A DNA stretch of 64,000 bases from Marinimicrobium koreense (GTDB taxonomy: Bacteria > Pseudomonadota > Gammaproteobacteria > Pseudomonadales > Cellvibrionaceae), in contig NZ_RJUK01000001.1 of NCBI RefSeq assembly GCF_003762925.1, positions 2,728,001-2,792,000 on the forward strand, read 5' to 3'. The position numbers were made by a program, and so were the translations under genes. This document shows, in pieces, positions 26,756-34,446 of the stretch; the first letter of the stretch is position 1; each line of letters begins with the position of its first letter. Under the pieces are notes generated by a model. The model made no database searches, had not been told where the DNA came from, and saw only the letters and a program-made list of their open reading frames with translations.

Positions 26756-27816
26756 TGCGCCTGCCGCTCCTTCAGGGCGATGCCCGCCGCAATGGGATCC
26801 AGCGCCACCCGCTCGCCGGCGGCCAGGCCAGACAGGATCACTCGATGGCCGTCCGGGGTCAGCTCACCGGCACGGACCTGACGCAACTCGATGCGATGAT
26901 CCGGGTGTACCACATACAGGCCGGTGACCTCGCTGCGCTGTACCACCGCCGAGGCGGGCACCCGCAACAGGTCCTGCTCACCGCGCTTGAACGCGACTTT
27001 GACCAGCGTACCGGGAAACACCTGATGATCGCCCTCAGGCAGAGTCACCCGGGTGCGAAAGGTATGGCTCCCCTCGCTCGCCGCCGGCGAAATACGCACC
27101 TCGGTGGCGGCCAGGCTGGTGCCGTCGGGCAAAACCACCCGGGCCTCGCCGTGCTCCCGCAGCGGGCCCACCAGGGATTGAGGCACTTCCACCACCGCGC
27201 GCAAGTGCTCCAGAGACAGTCCGGTCAGCAGGGGCTGGCCCGCACCGGCGGTTTCCCCTAGCTCGATATGCCGCTCTTCCACAATGCCGCTGTAGGGCGC
27301 CCGCACCACCGTGCGCTCCAGGTTTTCCTGAGCCGCGCGCACGCCGGCCTCGGCCGCACTGACCCGCGCCTGGGTCGATTCGAAGGTGGAGGTCAGCCGG
27401 TCCAGCTCGGCCCGGGCAATCAGCTCCCGCTCGAACAATTCCTGCCCCCGCTCATACGACTGACGCGCCTCGGTCAATTGGGCGCGGGCCTCCTGCAGGG
27501 TCGCCTGGGCGGTGGCCATCTGGGCCTGTTGGTCGGCATCGCGAAAGCGCACGATCACCTCGCCCTTTTCGACGTAATCGTCCACATCAAAGGGCAGCTC
27601 CATGACCCGGGCGCTGACCTCCGACGATACCGTGGAGCGATGTACGGCTTCGAGCACGCCATCCAGACGGGTTTCTTCAGCGACGCTGACCGGCTCTATG
27701 CGTTGGGTATCCAGGCCAGGGTCAGACCGATCGGGTGACGCCGTGGCGGGGGAATCAGAGTCCGAGCAGGCGCCCAAAAACAGGGACACGGCAATCAGGG
27801 CGATCCATCTTTTCAT
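26752..27816 (-). CDS. RND efflux adaptor, lipoprotein
   Basis: A 354-residue membrane fusion protein with lipobox FLGAC (Cys17). It has the usual order: barrel and lipoyl half (VHRSTVSSEVSARVMELPFDVDDYVEKGEVIVRF), coiled-coil hairpin rich in Ala, Glu and Arg, second lipoyl half (TVVRAPYSGIVEERHIELGETAGAGQPL) and a C-terminal barrel. It is the first gene of the operon and overlaps the RND pump by 4 bases. The start lies about 37 bases downstream of the transcription start predicted from the symmetric FNR/ANR box. Confidence 0.9.
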   Translation of the reverse strand: MKRWIALIAVSLFLGACSDSDSPATASPDRSDPGLDTQRIEPVSVAEETRLDGVLEAVHRSTVSSEVSARVMELPFDVDDYVEKGEVIVRFRDADQQAQMATAQATLQEARAQLTEARQSYERGQELFERELIARAELDRLTSTFESTQARVSAAEAGVRAAQENLERTVVRAPYSGIVEERHIELGETAGAGQPLLTGLSLEHLRAVVEVPQSLVGPLREHGEARVVLPDGTSLAATEVRISPAASEGSHTFRTRVTLPEGDHQVFPGTLVKVAFKRGEQDLLRVPASAVVQRSEVTGLYVVHPDHRIELRQVRAGELTPDGHRVILSGLAAGERVALDPIAAGIALKERQAQ

Positions 27817-27859
27817 TGGGCAACTCCGGTGTACTCATCTGGGGACGATATCGACTGTT

Positions 27860-27929
27860 AGTATGCGCAGGGTTATACCTCCTGCGCTTGATGTGCATCA
27901 AGGTTTACCAACCCTTGCACTCGCATACT
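27860..27929. promoter_or_regulatory. Divergent promoters sharing one FNR/ANR box
   Basis: TTGATGTGCATCAA at 27888-27901 is a perfect TTGAT-N4-ATCAA site centred at 27894.5. A CATACT hexamer lies on the plus strand at 27924-27929 (centre 27926.5) and on the minus strand at 27860-27865 (centre 27862.5), each exactly 32 bases from the box centre. That is the class II FNR arrangement (-41.5) in both directions. Expected starts are near 27936 (+, to the SQR gene) and 27853 (-, to the adaptor-RND genes). Confidence 0.8.
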
Positions 27930-28034
27930 GGACGGGTCATGTCTACATCAGAATGTCCTGGGCGACAGGCCTAAGCATAGACCAGAATCGACCCGGTCAC
28001 GGTTCAGCACAATACGTCTTCAGAGGGTAAGACT

Positions 28035-29309
28035 ATGGCCAGCATAGCGATCATGGGGGCCGGACTGGGCGGTATGCAGGCCGGCTACGATGCAAAGAAA
28101 ATCCTCGGTGCCGGACACCGGGTGGTACTGATCAACCCCAGCCCACACTTTCAATTTACCCCGTCCAATCCCTGGGTGGCGGTGGGCTGGCGCAAGCCGG
28201 ATTCGGTCACCGTGGATATCGGCCCGGCGGTCAGCGCCAAAGGGGTGGAGTTTATTGCCGCCGGCGTGACCCACATCGATCCCAAAGCCAACCGGCTGAC
28301 CCTGTCCAACGACGAGCAGGTCGACTTCGACTACCTGATCATCACCACCGGCCCCAAGCTCGCCTTCGATGAAATTCCCGGTTTCGGTCCCGAGGGTTAT
28401 ACCCAGTCGGTGTGCACCAACCCCCATGCGCAGTCGGCCTTTGCCGCCTACGAACAATTTCTGGAAAACCCCGGCCCCATTGTGGTCGGTGCCGTGCAGG
28501 GGGCCAGTTGTTTTGGCCCGGCCTACGAGTTTGCCTTCATCCTCGACGCGGACCTGCGCAAGCGTAAACTGCGCCACAAGGTGCCCATGACCTATGTCAC
28601 CAGCGAACCCTATATTGGCCACATGGGCCTGGGTGGGGTGGGTGACTCCAAAGGCCTGCTCGAATCCGAATTTCGTCAACGGGATATCCGCTGGATTACC
28701 AACGCCAAGGTGGATGAAGTTACCCAGGAACACGTCAAAGTGACCGAACACAATCTCAAGGGTGAACCGGACAAAACCCATGAAATCAAAAGTCGCTTTA
28801 CCATGTTGCTGCCCGCCTTCAAGGGCGTGGATGCGGTGGCCGCGGTACCGGAGTTGTGCAACCCGCGCGGCTTCGTGCTGATCGACGATTATCAGCGCAA
28901 CCCCACCTATCCACACATCTATTCCGCCGGGGTGTGTGTCGCCATTGCACCGCCCGAGCCCACGCCCATTCCCACCGGGGTGCCCAAAACCGGCTATATG
29001 ATTGAATCCATGGTCACGGCGGCGATCGAAAACATCAAAGCCGATATCGAGGGCAAAGCGCCCCACGCCCAGGCTACCTGGAACGCCGTCTGCCTGGCGG
29101 ACATGGGCGATACCGGCGCCGCCTTTGTGGCCCTGCCCCAGATTCCGCCGCGCAACACCACCTGGGCGAAAAAAGGCAAATGGGTTCACCTGGCCAAGGT
29201 GGCCTTCGAGAAGTACTTTCTGCACAAAATGCGCAGCGGCAACACCGAACCGGTGTACGAAAAGTATGTCCTGAAGGCGCTCGGTATTGAGCGTCTGAAA
29301 GAGAAATAG
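28035..29309 (+). CDS. sqr: Sulfide:quinone oxidoreductase (SQR)
   Basis: A 424-residue flavoprotein. It opens with the FAD-binding GAGLGGMQAGYD fold (MASIAIMGAGLGG). Three cysteines lie in SQR-like context: Cys127 (SVCTNP), Cys159 (GASCFGPAYEF) and Cys353 (AVCLADMGDTG), which fits the catalytic trio that moves sulfane sulfur. There is no N-terminal export signal; the C-terminus is amphipathic and may attach to the membrane, as in family members. It oxidises sulfide and reduces quinone. AGAGGG lies 7 bases upstream of the ATG. It is first in line of SQR-trxC-exoD-like, behind the symmetric FNR/ANR region. Confidence 0.88.
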   Translation: MASIAIMGAGLGGMQAGYDAKKILGAGHRVVLINPSPHFQFTPSNPWVAVGWRKPDSVTVDIGPAVSAKGVEFIAAGVTHIDPKANRLTLSNDEQVDFDYLIITTGPKLAFDEIPGFGPEGYTQSVCTNPHAQSAFAAYEQFLENPGPIVVGAVQGASCFGPAYEFAFILDADLRKRKLRHKVPMTYVTSEPYIGHMGLGGVGDSKGLLESEFRQRDIRWITNAKVDEVTQEHVKVTEHNLKGEPDKTHEIKSRFTMLLPAFKGVDAVAAVPELCNPRGFVLIDDYQRNPTYPHIYSAGVCVAIAPPEPTPIPTGVPKTGYMIESMVTAAIENIKADIEGKAPHAQATWNAVCLADMGDTGAAFVALPQIPPRNTTWAKKGKWVHLAKVAFEKYFLHKMRSGNTEPVYEKYVLKALGIERLKEK

Positions 29310-29339
29310 CGGTCAACTACCAAGGAGCCCGACAGCACC

Positions 29340-29765
29340 ATGATCCAGACCCTGTGCCCCCATTGCCTGACGCCCAACCGGATCGATTCAAGCCGGTTGG
29401 GCGACAGGCCCAAATGCGGAAAGTGTCACCAGGCGCTGTTCATCGGCGCGCCCTTGGCTGCCGACGATGCCCAGTTCCAGCGGTTGCTCAGCAAAGAGCA
29501 GCTACCGCTGGTGGTGGATTTCTGGGCGGACTGGTGTGGCCCCTGCAAAGCCATGGCGCCGGTATTTGCCAAAGTGGCGGCGGAGCAGGAGCCACGGGCG
29601 CGGTTTGTGAAAGTCGACACCGAGCGGGCCCGTCAGGCCGCGAGCCAATGCAATATTCGCAGCATCCCGACGCTGATGATTTTCAAAAACGGTAAACCGG
29701 TGGCCCAACAGGCCGGTGCCTTACCCTATCCGAACCTGGTGCAATGGTTGAACAGCGCTCTGTAA
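29340..29765 (+). CDS. trxC: Thioredoxin 2 (TrxC)
   Basis: A 141-residue thioredoxin with an N-terminal zinc-binding segment (Cys6/Cys9 in CPHC and Cys26/Cys29 in CGKC), then a thioredoxin fold with active site WCGPC (Cys66, Cys69) and the cis-Pro region SIPTLMIFKNG. This is the TrxC type. AAGGAGC lies just upstream. Position 30 bases after the SQR stop suggests a link to persulfide or oxidative stress handling; this is inference. Confidence 0.95.
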   Translation: MIQTLCPHCLTPNRIDSSRLGDRPKCGKCHQALFIGAPLAADDAQFQRLLSKEQLPLVVDFWADWCGPCKAMAPVFAKVAAEQEPRARFVKVDTERARQAASQCNIRSIPTLMIFKNGKPVAQQAGALPYPNLVQWLNSAL

Positions 29766-29850
29766 AGAAAAAGTCGCGACTCGTTCATGGTGAAACACTC
29801 ACGGAAGCGCTACCCTATAGACCTTTACCCACATCGGTAGAGGCCCGACT

Positions 29851-30450
29851 TTGGACACCAGACCCCACGTCGCATCCCTGGATGAAGTACTGGACCGGGT
29901 GGCAGACATCTGCGATCACCGGCCGCGAGTTTCCATCGACGCCATCATGGACGCCATCGGCCAACGTTCCTTTGGCCCGGTGTTGCTGCTGATTGGCCTG
30001 ATCGTACTCGCCCCCATCATTGGCGATATTCCCGGCGTACCCACCCTGTGCGCACTGATGGTGCTGACCATCTCGGTACAGCTTCTGCTGCACAAGGAAC
30101 ACTTCTGGCTGCCCCGGTGGATACTGGCCCGCTCAGTCACCACCGCGCACCTACTCAGAGCCATCCGGGTATCGCGCAAACCGGCCCGTTTTATCGACCG
30201 GCTGGTCAAGCCCCGGCTGATCTTCCTGATTCGCGGCTACATTCCCATGCGCTGTGTCGCGCTATCCAGTATGGCCGTGGCACTGATGATGCCGCTGATG
30301 GAATTTATCCCCTTCAGCGCTAACCTGGCCGGGGCGGTGCTGACCTTTTTTGGACTGGCCATTATCGGCCGGGATGGGTTGCTGGCCCTGTTGGCCTTTT
30401 TGTTTACCGGGGCCAGTGGGGCGGTGATTGGGTGGGCGCTCTTAGGTTAA
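29851..30450 (+). CDS. ExoD family membrane protein
   Basis: A 199-residue protein with about four to five hydrophobic segments. It matches ExoD in SIDAIMDAIGQRSFGPVLLLIGLIVLAPIIGDIPGVPTLCALMVL, RFIDRLVKPRLIFL, and the C-terminal helices. ExoD proteins were found through exopolysaccharide effects in rhizobia; function in most bacteria is unclear. The start codon is a TTG at 29851-29853, backed by an AGAGG 8 bases upstream; no ATG in frame fits the conserved N-terminus. It is the third gene in line after SQR and trxC, with an 85-base gap. Confidence 0.78.
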   Translation: MDTRPHVASLDEVLDRVADICDHRPRVSIDAIMDAIGQRSFGPVLLLIGLIVLAPIIGDIPGVPTLCALMVLTISVQLLLHKEHFWLPRWILARSVTTAHLLRAIRVSRKPARFIDRLVKPRLIFLIRGYIPMRCVALSSMAVALMMPLMEFIPFSANLAGAVLTFFGLAIIGRDGLLALLAFLFTGASGAVIGWALLG

Positions 30451-30515
30451 CCCTCCCAATTAACGCTATCTGTTACACTCAATCACTCCCAACTACGCCA
30501 TCGCAGTGCATTGCC

Positions 30516-30980
30516 ATGACCCTGTTTCAATCTTCCGAACTTGAGCGCGCCGTTCACGTGTCGCGCCTTCAACCCGAAGACCCCCTCGGCTGCACCATTC
30601 AGCGACCTTTTGAACTGGACGGATTTGAGTGGCCCACCGCCGAGCATTACTACCAGGCCATGAAGTACCCGGGACGAAAGCGGTTTGATGACATTCGTCA
30701 GGCCCACACGCCCGAGCAGGCGAGACGCATCGGTCGCGGCTGGCTCAAGCGACCCCGCCCCGACTGGGACAAGGTGCGTACCGTCGCCATGACCCGCGCC
30801 ATTTATACTCAATGCCAGATGTATCCGGAGTTCTCCGAAGCCTTGTTGGCGACGGGCGATAAGAAGATTGTTGATGTGAGTCAGTACGATTATTTCTGGG
30901 GACTCGGAAGGGATCTTCGGGGCGAGAATCAGTATGGGAAGGTGTTGATGGCGGTTCGGGAGAAAATTTCTTCTCCCTGA
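30516..30980 (+). CDS. NADAR family protein (DUF1768)
   Basis: A 154-residue protein of the NADAR/YbiA-like fold: PFELDGFEWPTAEHYYQAMKYPG, the QARRIGRGWLKRPRPDWD loop, and the C-terminal DYFWGLGRDLRGENQYGKVLMAVRE. These are the expected conserved Trp, Glu and Gly residues. Related proteins cleave ADP-ribose-linked or riboflavin-type intermediates, or remove ADP-ribose from nucleic acid; the activity here is not known. The ATG at 30516 is taken over an upstream in-frame start because family homology begins there. It stands between the ExoD gene and the broken Rhs fragment. Confidence 0.85.
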   Translation: MTLFQSSELERAVHVSRLQPEDPLGCTIQRPFELDGFEWPTAEHYYQAMKYPGRKRFDDIRQAHTPEQARRIGRGWLKRPRPDWDKVRTVAMTRAIYTQCQMYPEFSEALLATGDKKIVDVSQYDYFWGLGRDLRGENQYGKVLMAVREKISSP

Positions 30981-30991
30981 AAGCCGGTGTT

Positions 30992-31294
30992 TCAATCAAC
31001 GAGTCTGACCCCTTTGGTTTCCGAGGAGTCACCCACCATCCTGCCGTTGGCGTCGTCCGAGTAGCTCTGGTCGTCGCTGGTTTTACACAGCGCGTGGGGG
31101 CCTGCGCCTTGCTGGCACTTGGAGCCATAGGTGTAGCTGCCCACATCAGACTTGTTTTTGATGTTGCCCAGAGCGTCGTAGTCGACATTGACCTTCTTAC
31201 GGCCACTGACCTTGGACCACTTCAGGCGGTTGAGCTTGTCGTAACCAAAGTCCTCTTGTACCGGCTCTTCACCATGGTGGTCATAGCGGCACAG
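30992..31294 (-). pseudogene. Orphan Rhs core fragment (no start)
   Basis: Translated on the minus strand, about 100 codons read RYDHHGEEPVQEDFGYDKLNR, then VDYDALGNI, SDVGSYTYGSKC and ending GRMVGDSSETKGVRLVD with a stop at 30992-30994. The same region of the larger Rhs protein reads RYDYHGEEPVQEDFGYDELNR and GSMVGDSSGRT. The homology starts abruptly at about 31288, there is no start codon, and a stop precedes it in frame. The end after GDSS diverges from the main copy, as expected for a displaced core joined to another sequence. It lies downstream of the toxin tip and immunity candidate. Confidence 0.8.
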
Positions 31295-31393
31295 AAGAGT
31301 GCTCAGATCTTCCTAGCAGTGCTCCCGACGCTACACTGCACGAAAAAATCAGCGCGAATCAACGACTTTTTGTTCCACCTCCAATTTATCTTT

Positions 31394-31849
31394 CTATAAT
31401 TCCAACCGGACATCCAATATCTGCTTGACATTTCTTTTCCACTTTTCTCCCATATTACCGCTACAATTAATATCAATTATTATGCTCGAGGAGTTAACCA
31501 GATCGTTTCTTAAAATTATCCCATCAACAGCATCAATACTTTTAAACGATACAAGGGCATTAGGCTCTCTGCCGCTAGGCTCCTTCCCTATGACGATGTC
31601 TAATCCACCCAAGCTACATTCATTCACTTCTCGCTGGGAAATTGTAATATCTGTCAAGGAGGGAGAATTTATGCTAGTAAGACTAATAATAACCCCAAAA
31701 TCCTTTGCTTCAGCTACATTCGTGGAATAAGTTTCCGAGCACGGTTCTGGACCACAATCAGCAGTTTCTGCAAAAACACTGCAGTGGAAACCAGCCATAA
31801 GCAGTAAAGGGTACTTGCACATGAGCAAGAACTTCTGAACGAACTTCAT
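31394..31849 (-). CDS. Exported protein, putative immunity to the Rhs tip
   Basis: A 151-residue protein with a signal peptide (about 1-27, ending VFA) and mature cysteines at CGPEPC, ECS and NCSG. I recognise no family. Base composition is much more AT-rich than the core genome, as expected for a horizontally exchanged toxin/immunity pair. Strong GGAGGTG lies 6 bases before the ATG, and the gene starts only 17 bases after the Rhs stop, the standard place for an immunity gene. An exported immunity protein would act against an effector that works in the periplasm or is neutralised there. Role is inferred from position only. Confidence 0.5.
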   Translation of the reverse strand: MKFVQKFLLMCKYPLLLMAGFHCSVFAETADCGPEPCSETYSTNVAEAKDFGVIISLTSINSPSLTDITISQREVNECSLGGLDIVIGKEPSGREPNALVSFKSIDAVDGIILRNDLVNSSSIIIDINCSGNMGEKWKRNVKQILDVRLEL

Positions 31850-31866
31850 TTTTCACCTCCAATCCA

Positions 31867-33948
31867 CTACTGAGTGTTTCGATACCTTTCCAAAACTTTT
31901 TTACCGAAAAAATTCGCACTGATTTCAGATGGCTTTCTAATGTGCGCAACCTCATGACCAATGATAAAAACTCCAGCTTCAAGTCCTGAGCTTATAGAAC
32001 CAAATTTGAAGTCATCAAACCCCCTTCTTGATAAATTAATTGCTCGAATATCGGCAGAAAAAGCGGTTCTATAAATAGTTACTCTCCCGCCTCTTTCAAC
32101 TCCTCCGAATATTCCATATCCAGACCTCCGAGCTTTAGCTGCTTGATTAAAGTCTTCGAAAAACTCCGCTTCTCCAGTCTCCGGATTGATCAGAGCATAC
32201 CTGTTATCCAAATTAATTTTGGCTGGATCGACATGGGCCGCTTCCTCCACGGATAAAACAAACGCCTTTGCTTCCTGATACAATCTTTCAGCGTCCTCTT
32301 GTGAGATCTCATTGAGACTTCCAAAACGAACTGATTGCTCTGAAGCTCGATTTTCCTTAATCTTCTGTTCCCCCAGCGCCACCGCCCAAGAGAAAGCCGC
32401 ATAGGCCGCCCCATTTGCAAACTTACCACCGGTCGCCTCCGATATCGACCCCGCTATCACACTGGAGGCGATCAGCTCGGCAGCAGCATTATCTAATCCT
32501 TGAACGAATCCGCCCGTTACAGCCCCCGTATACGCGCTGACAAAGCCATGCCCGAACTTACCGCCCCGGAGCGTAGAGGTAATGCCTCCCGTGACACCAA
32601 AGACAAACGCCTCGCCGCCACTAAAGCCGCCCCCACTCGCTGCAAATCCCTTCCCCATGCTGGCCATCACATAGGTACTGAACGCCGAAACAGCGACATC
32701 AAACGCATCACCACCGTAGTAGGCCGTTGTCGCCGCCGCTAACGCGGTGCCACACGGAATACAGTGGAAGGTGACAATGGCCTGAACGACGGGTTTCAGG
32801 AAATTGTCCCTGAAACGCGTCCAGGCGGAGAAGCCGCTGGGGTCGGTCGCATTGAGCGGGTTGTTGTGTACATAACTATAGCGGTTATAGCCTTGTGTGT
32901 CTGTCACGCCGTCGATCAGCGGATCCGCCTGCAAAAACCGGCCCAGTCGCGGATCATAGATCCGCCCATTCATATGGATCAAACCCACTTCATCCAGCAT
33001 CTCGTGCCCGGTGAAGCCGCGCTTGGTGATGCCGGTAATGTTCGTTTCGAGTTCGCTTAACGCATCGTCCACCAATGGGCCCCAGTTCAACGGATCACGG
33101 CGCTGGCCCCAGGGGTCGAAGCTCATCCGCGCGACCAATTGACCGATCTCGTTGCTGATGATGTCGATCGAACCCAGGTGGTCCATGTGCAGGTAGTGGG
33201 TGGTTTTGCCCGCCGGTTGGCCGTCAGCACTGCGGGTGTAGCTGATCAGCGCGCCACCGGGCAGGCGGCGCTTGATTTCCAACCGACCGTCCGGGTGGGT
33301 GATGCGCTCCACATTGCCCAGGTAGCGGGTGAGGGTGGTGGCACCCTGCGCGCTCTCGTCCGTGCGCAGGTAGCGGGCCCGGCTCGGACTGTAGGCAAAA
33401 CGGGTGGTGTGGCCGCCTTTGCTGATTTTGGTGGGCTTGTCGAAGCTGCTGTACTCAATGGTCCGGCCCGAGGAGTCGCCGACCATACTACCGTTGGCGT
33501 CGTACCAGTAGCTCGTGCCGTCGCTGGTTTTACACAGGGCGTGGGGGCCTACGCTCTTGTCGCACTCGGCGCCATAGCTGTAGCTGTAGCTGCCCACATC
33601 GGACTTCTTACTGATGTTGCCCAGGGCGTCGTAGTCGACGTTGACCTGCTCACGGCCACTGACCTTGGACCACTTCAGGCGGTTGAGCTCGTCGTAACCG
33701 AAGTCCTCTTGTACCGGCTCTTCACCATGATAGTCGTAACGGTATATGAGGTTGCCCAGCTCGTCCCATTCGTATTCCTTATCCTGCAGTTCCCCGAACA
33801 AGCCATTGAAGAGGTCGGCGCGCTGGGTCCGGAGTCGGCCGGTGGCCGAGTAATAACTCCGTTCAGTGGTAATGCCGTTGCCTTGACGCGAGCGAGTGAC
33901 GTTGCCGCGCAGGTCCATCTCCAGCACTTGGTAGTAGTAGTGCTCCAT
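31867..33948 (-). CDS. N-terminally truncated Rhs protein with HExxH C-terminal toxin tip
   Basis: 693 codons. The N-terminal part has YD-repeats (YDALGNI, YSYGAEC, SYWYDANGSMVGDSS), and the Rhs core ends in the RFLQADPLIDGV ... NRYSYVHNNPLNATDPSG boundary near residue 370. After this comes a hydrophobic Gly-rich region and then an AT-rich variable tip. The tip has HEVAH at 665-669 (GVFIIGHEVAHIRKPSE), a zinc metallopeptidase (zincin) motif, and a Glu at 675 or 687 that could be the third ligand. The frame opens at a stop 18 bases before the ATG (33964-33966), reading DQNGR before the Met, so the usual long N-terminal part is missing. No signal peptide, PAAR or other delivery domain is present. 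It is therefore more likely a displaced, silent cassette than a working effector. Confidence 0.85.
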   Translation of the reverse strand: MEHYYYQVLEMDLRGNVTRSRQGNGITTERSYYSATGRLRTQRADLFNGLFGELQDKEYEWDELGNLIYRYDYHGEEPVQEDFGYDELNRLKWSKVSGREQVNVDYDALGNISKKSDVGSYSYSYGAECDKSVGPHALCKTSDGTSYWYDANGSMVGDSSGRTIEYSSFDKPTKISKGGHTTRFAYSPSRARYLRTDESAQGATTLTRYLGNVERITHPDGRLEIKRRLPGGALISYTRSADGQPAGKTTHYLHMDHLGSIDIISNEIGQLVARMSFDPWGQRRDPLNWGPLVDDALSELETNITGITKRGFTGHEMLDEVGLIHMNGRIYDPRLGRFLQADPLIDGVTDTQGYNRYSYVHNNPLNATDPSGFSAWTRFRDNFLKPVVQAIVTFHCIPCGTALAAATTAYYGGDAFDVAVSAFSTYVMASMGKGFAASGGGFSGGEAFVFGVTGGITSTLRGGKFGHGFVSAYTGAVTGGFVQGLDNAAAELIASSVIAGSISEATGGKFANGAAYAAFSWAVALGEQKIKENRASEQSVRFGSLNEISQEDAERLYQEAKAFVLSVEEAAHVDPAKINLDNRYALINPETGEAEFFEDFNQAAKARRSGYGIFGGVERGGRVTIYRTAFSADIRAINLSRRGFDDFKFGSISSGLEAGVFIIGHEVAHIRKPSEISANFFGKKVLERYRNTQ

Positions 33949-33982
33949 GCGGCCGTTCTGGTCTCAATAGACCATCAGGACA

Positions 33983-34330
33983 TTACAGTAAGTCCGACTT
34001 CAGCACTGGCTCACCACAGTACAGACACTTGATATGACGCTGGGCCAGTGAGCGGCTGCACTTGGGGCAGTTGTGCGATTTGACGTACTTTCCATCCAGC
34101 TGACCATCGCGCAGATCAATTTCCTGTATTTTCGCGATCACCATTTCCTTGCTGAACCCAACATTTTCCATCAGTTCACACATGGCCTGACAGACCAGGG
34201 AGAGGTGATCCACATGGTCTTGAAGCACTGAAATCTCGGATTTATTACCTGTTGTTTTACGGGATACTTTGTCGACTTTATCCTTGGTAACGCCGATTCT
34301 GAAGTTTTGAAATACGTCGTATAAATCCAT
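33983..34330 (-). CDS. Small zinc-ribbon protein, unrecognised
   Basis: A 115-residue protein with the C-terminal pair CPKC (88-91 region) and CLYC about 15 residues later, a zinc-ribbon pattern, ending CLYCGEPVLKSDLL. The rest is charged and helical (MDLYDVFQNFRIG, DHVDHLSLVCQAMCELMENVG). No named family is recognised. GGGAG lies 6 bases upstream of the ATG. Its stop is about 18 bases from the broken N-terminal edge of the Rhs gene on the same strand, and it precedes xerC by 116 bases. The location suggests it may belong to, or mark the junction of, the Rhs insertion. Confidence 0.6.
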   Translation of the reverse strand: MDLYDVFQNFRIGVTKDKVDKVSRKTTGNKSEISVLQDHVDHLSLVCQAMCELMENVGFSKEMVIAKIQEIDLRDGQLDGKYVKSHNCPKCSRSLAQRHIKCLYCGEPVLKSDLL

Positions 34331-34446
34331 ATTAGCTCCCTATAGGTAAGTGCCGAACGAACTATCCGGTTTTGTCTATTTCCGATTCGATTATAGCGAT
34401 TTTGCTCTCGTCATTTACACTACCAATGCTTCCATCCGGAACCTTC

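Noticed and set aside
30745-31206. A 153-codon minus-strand frame across the orphan Rhs fragment
   Set aside because: It is out of frame with the Rhs homology and runs into the antisense of the NADAR gene.
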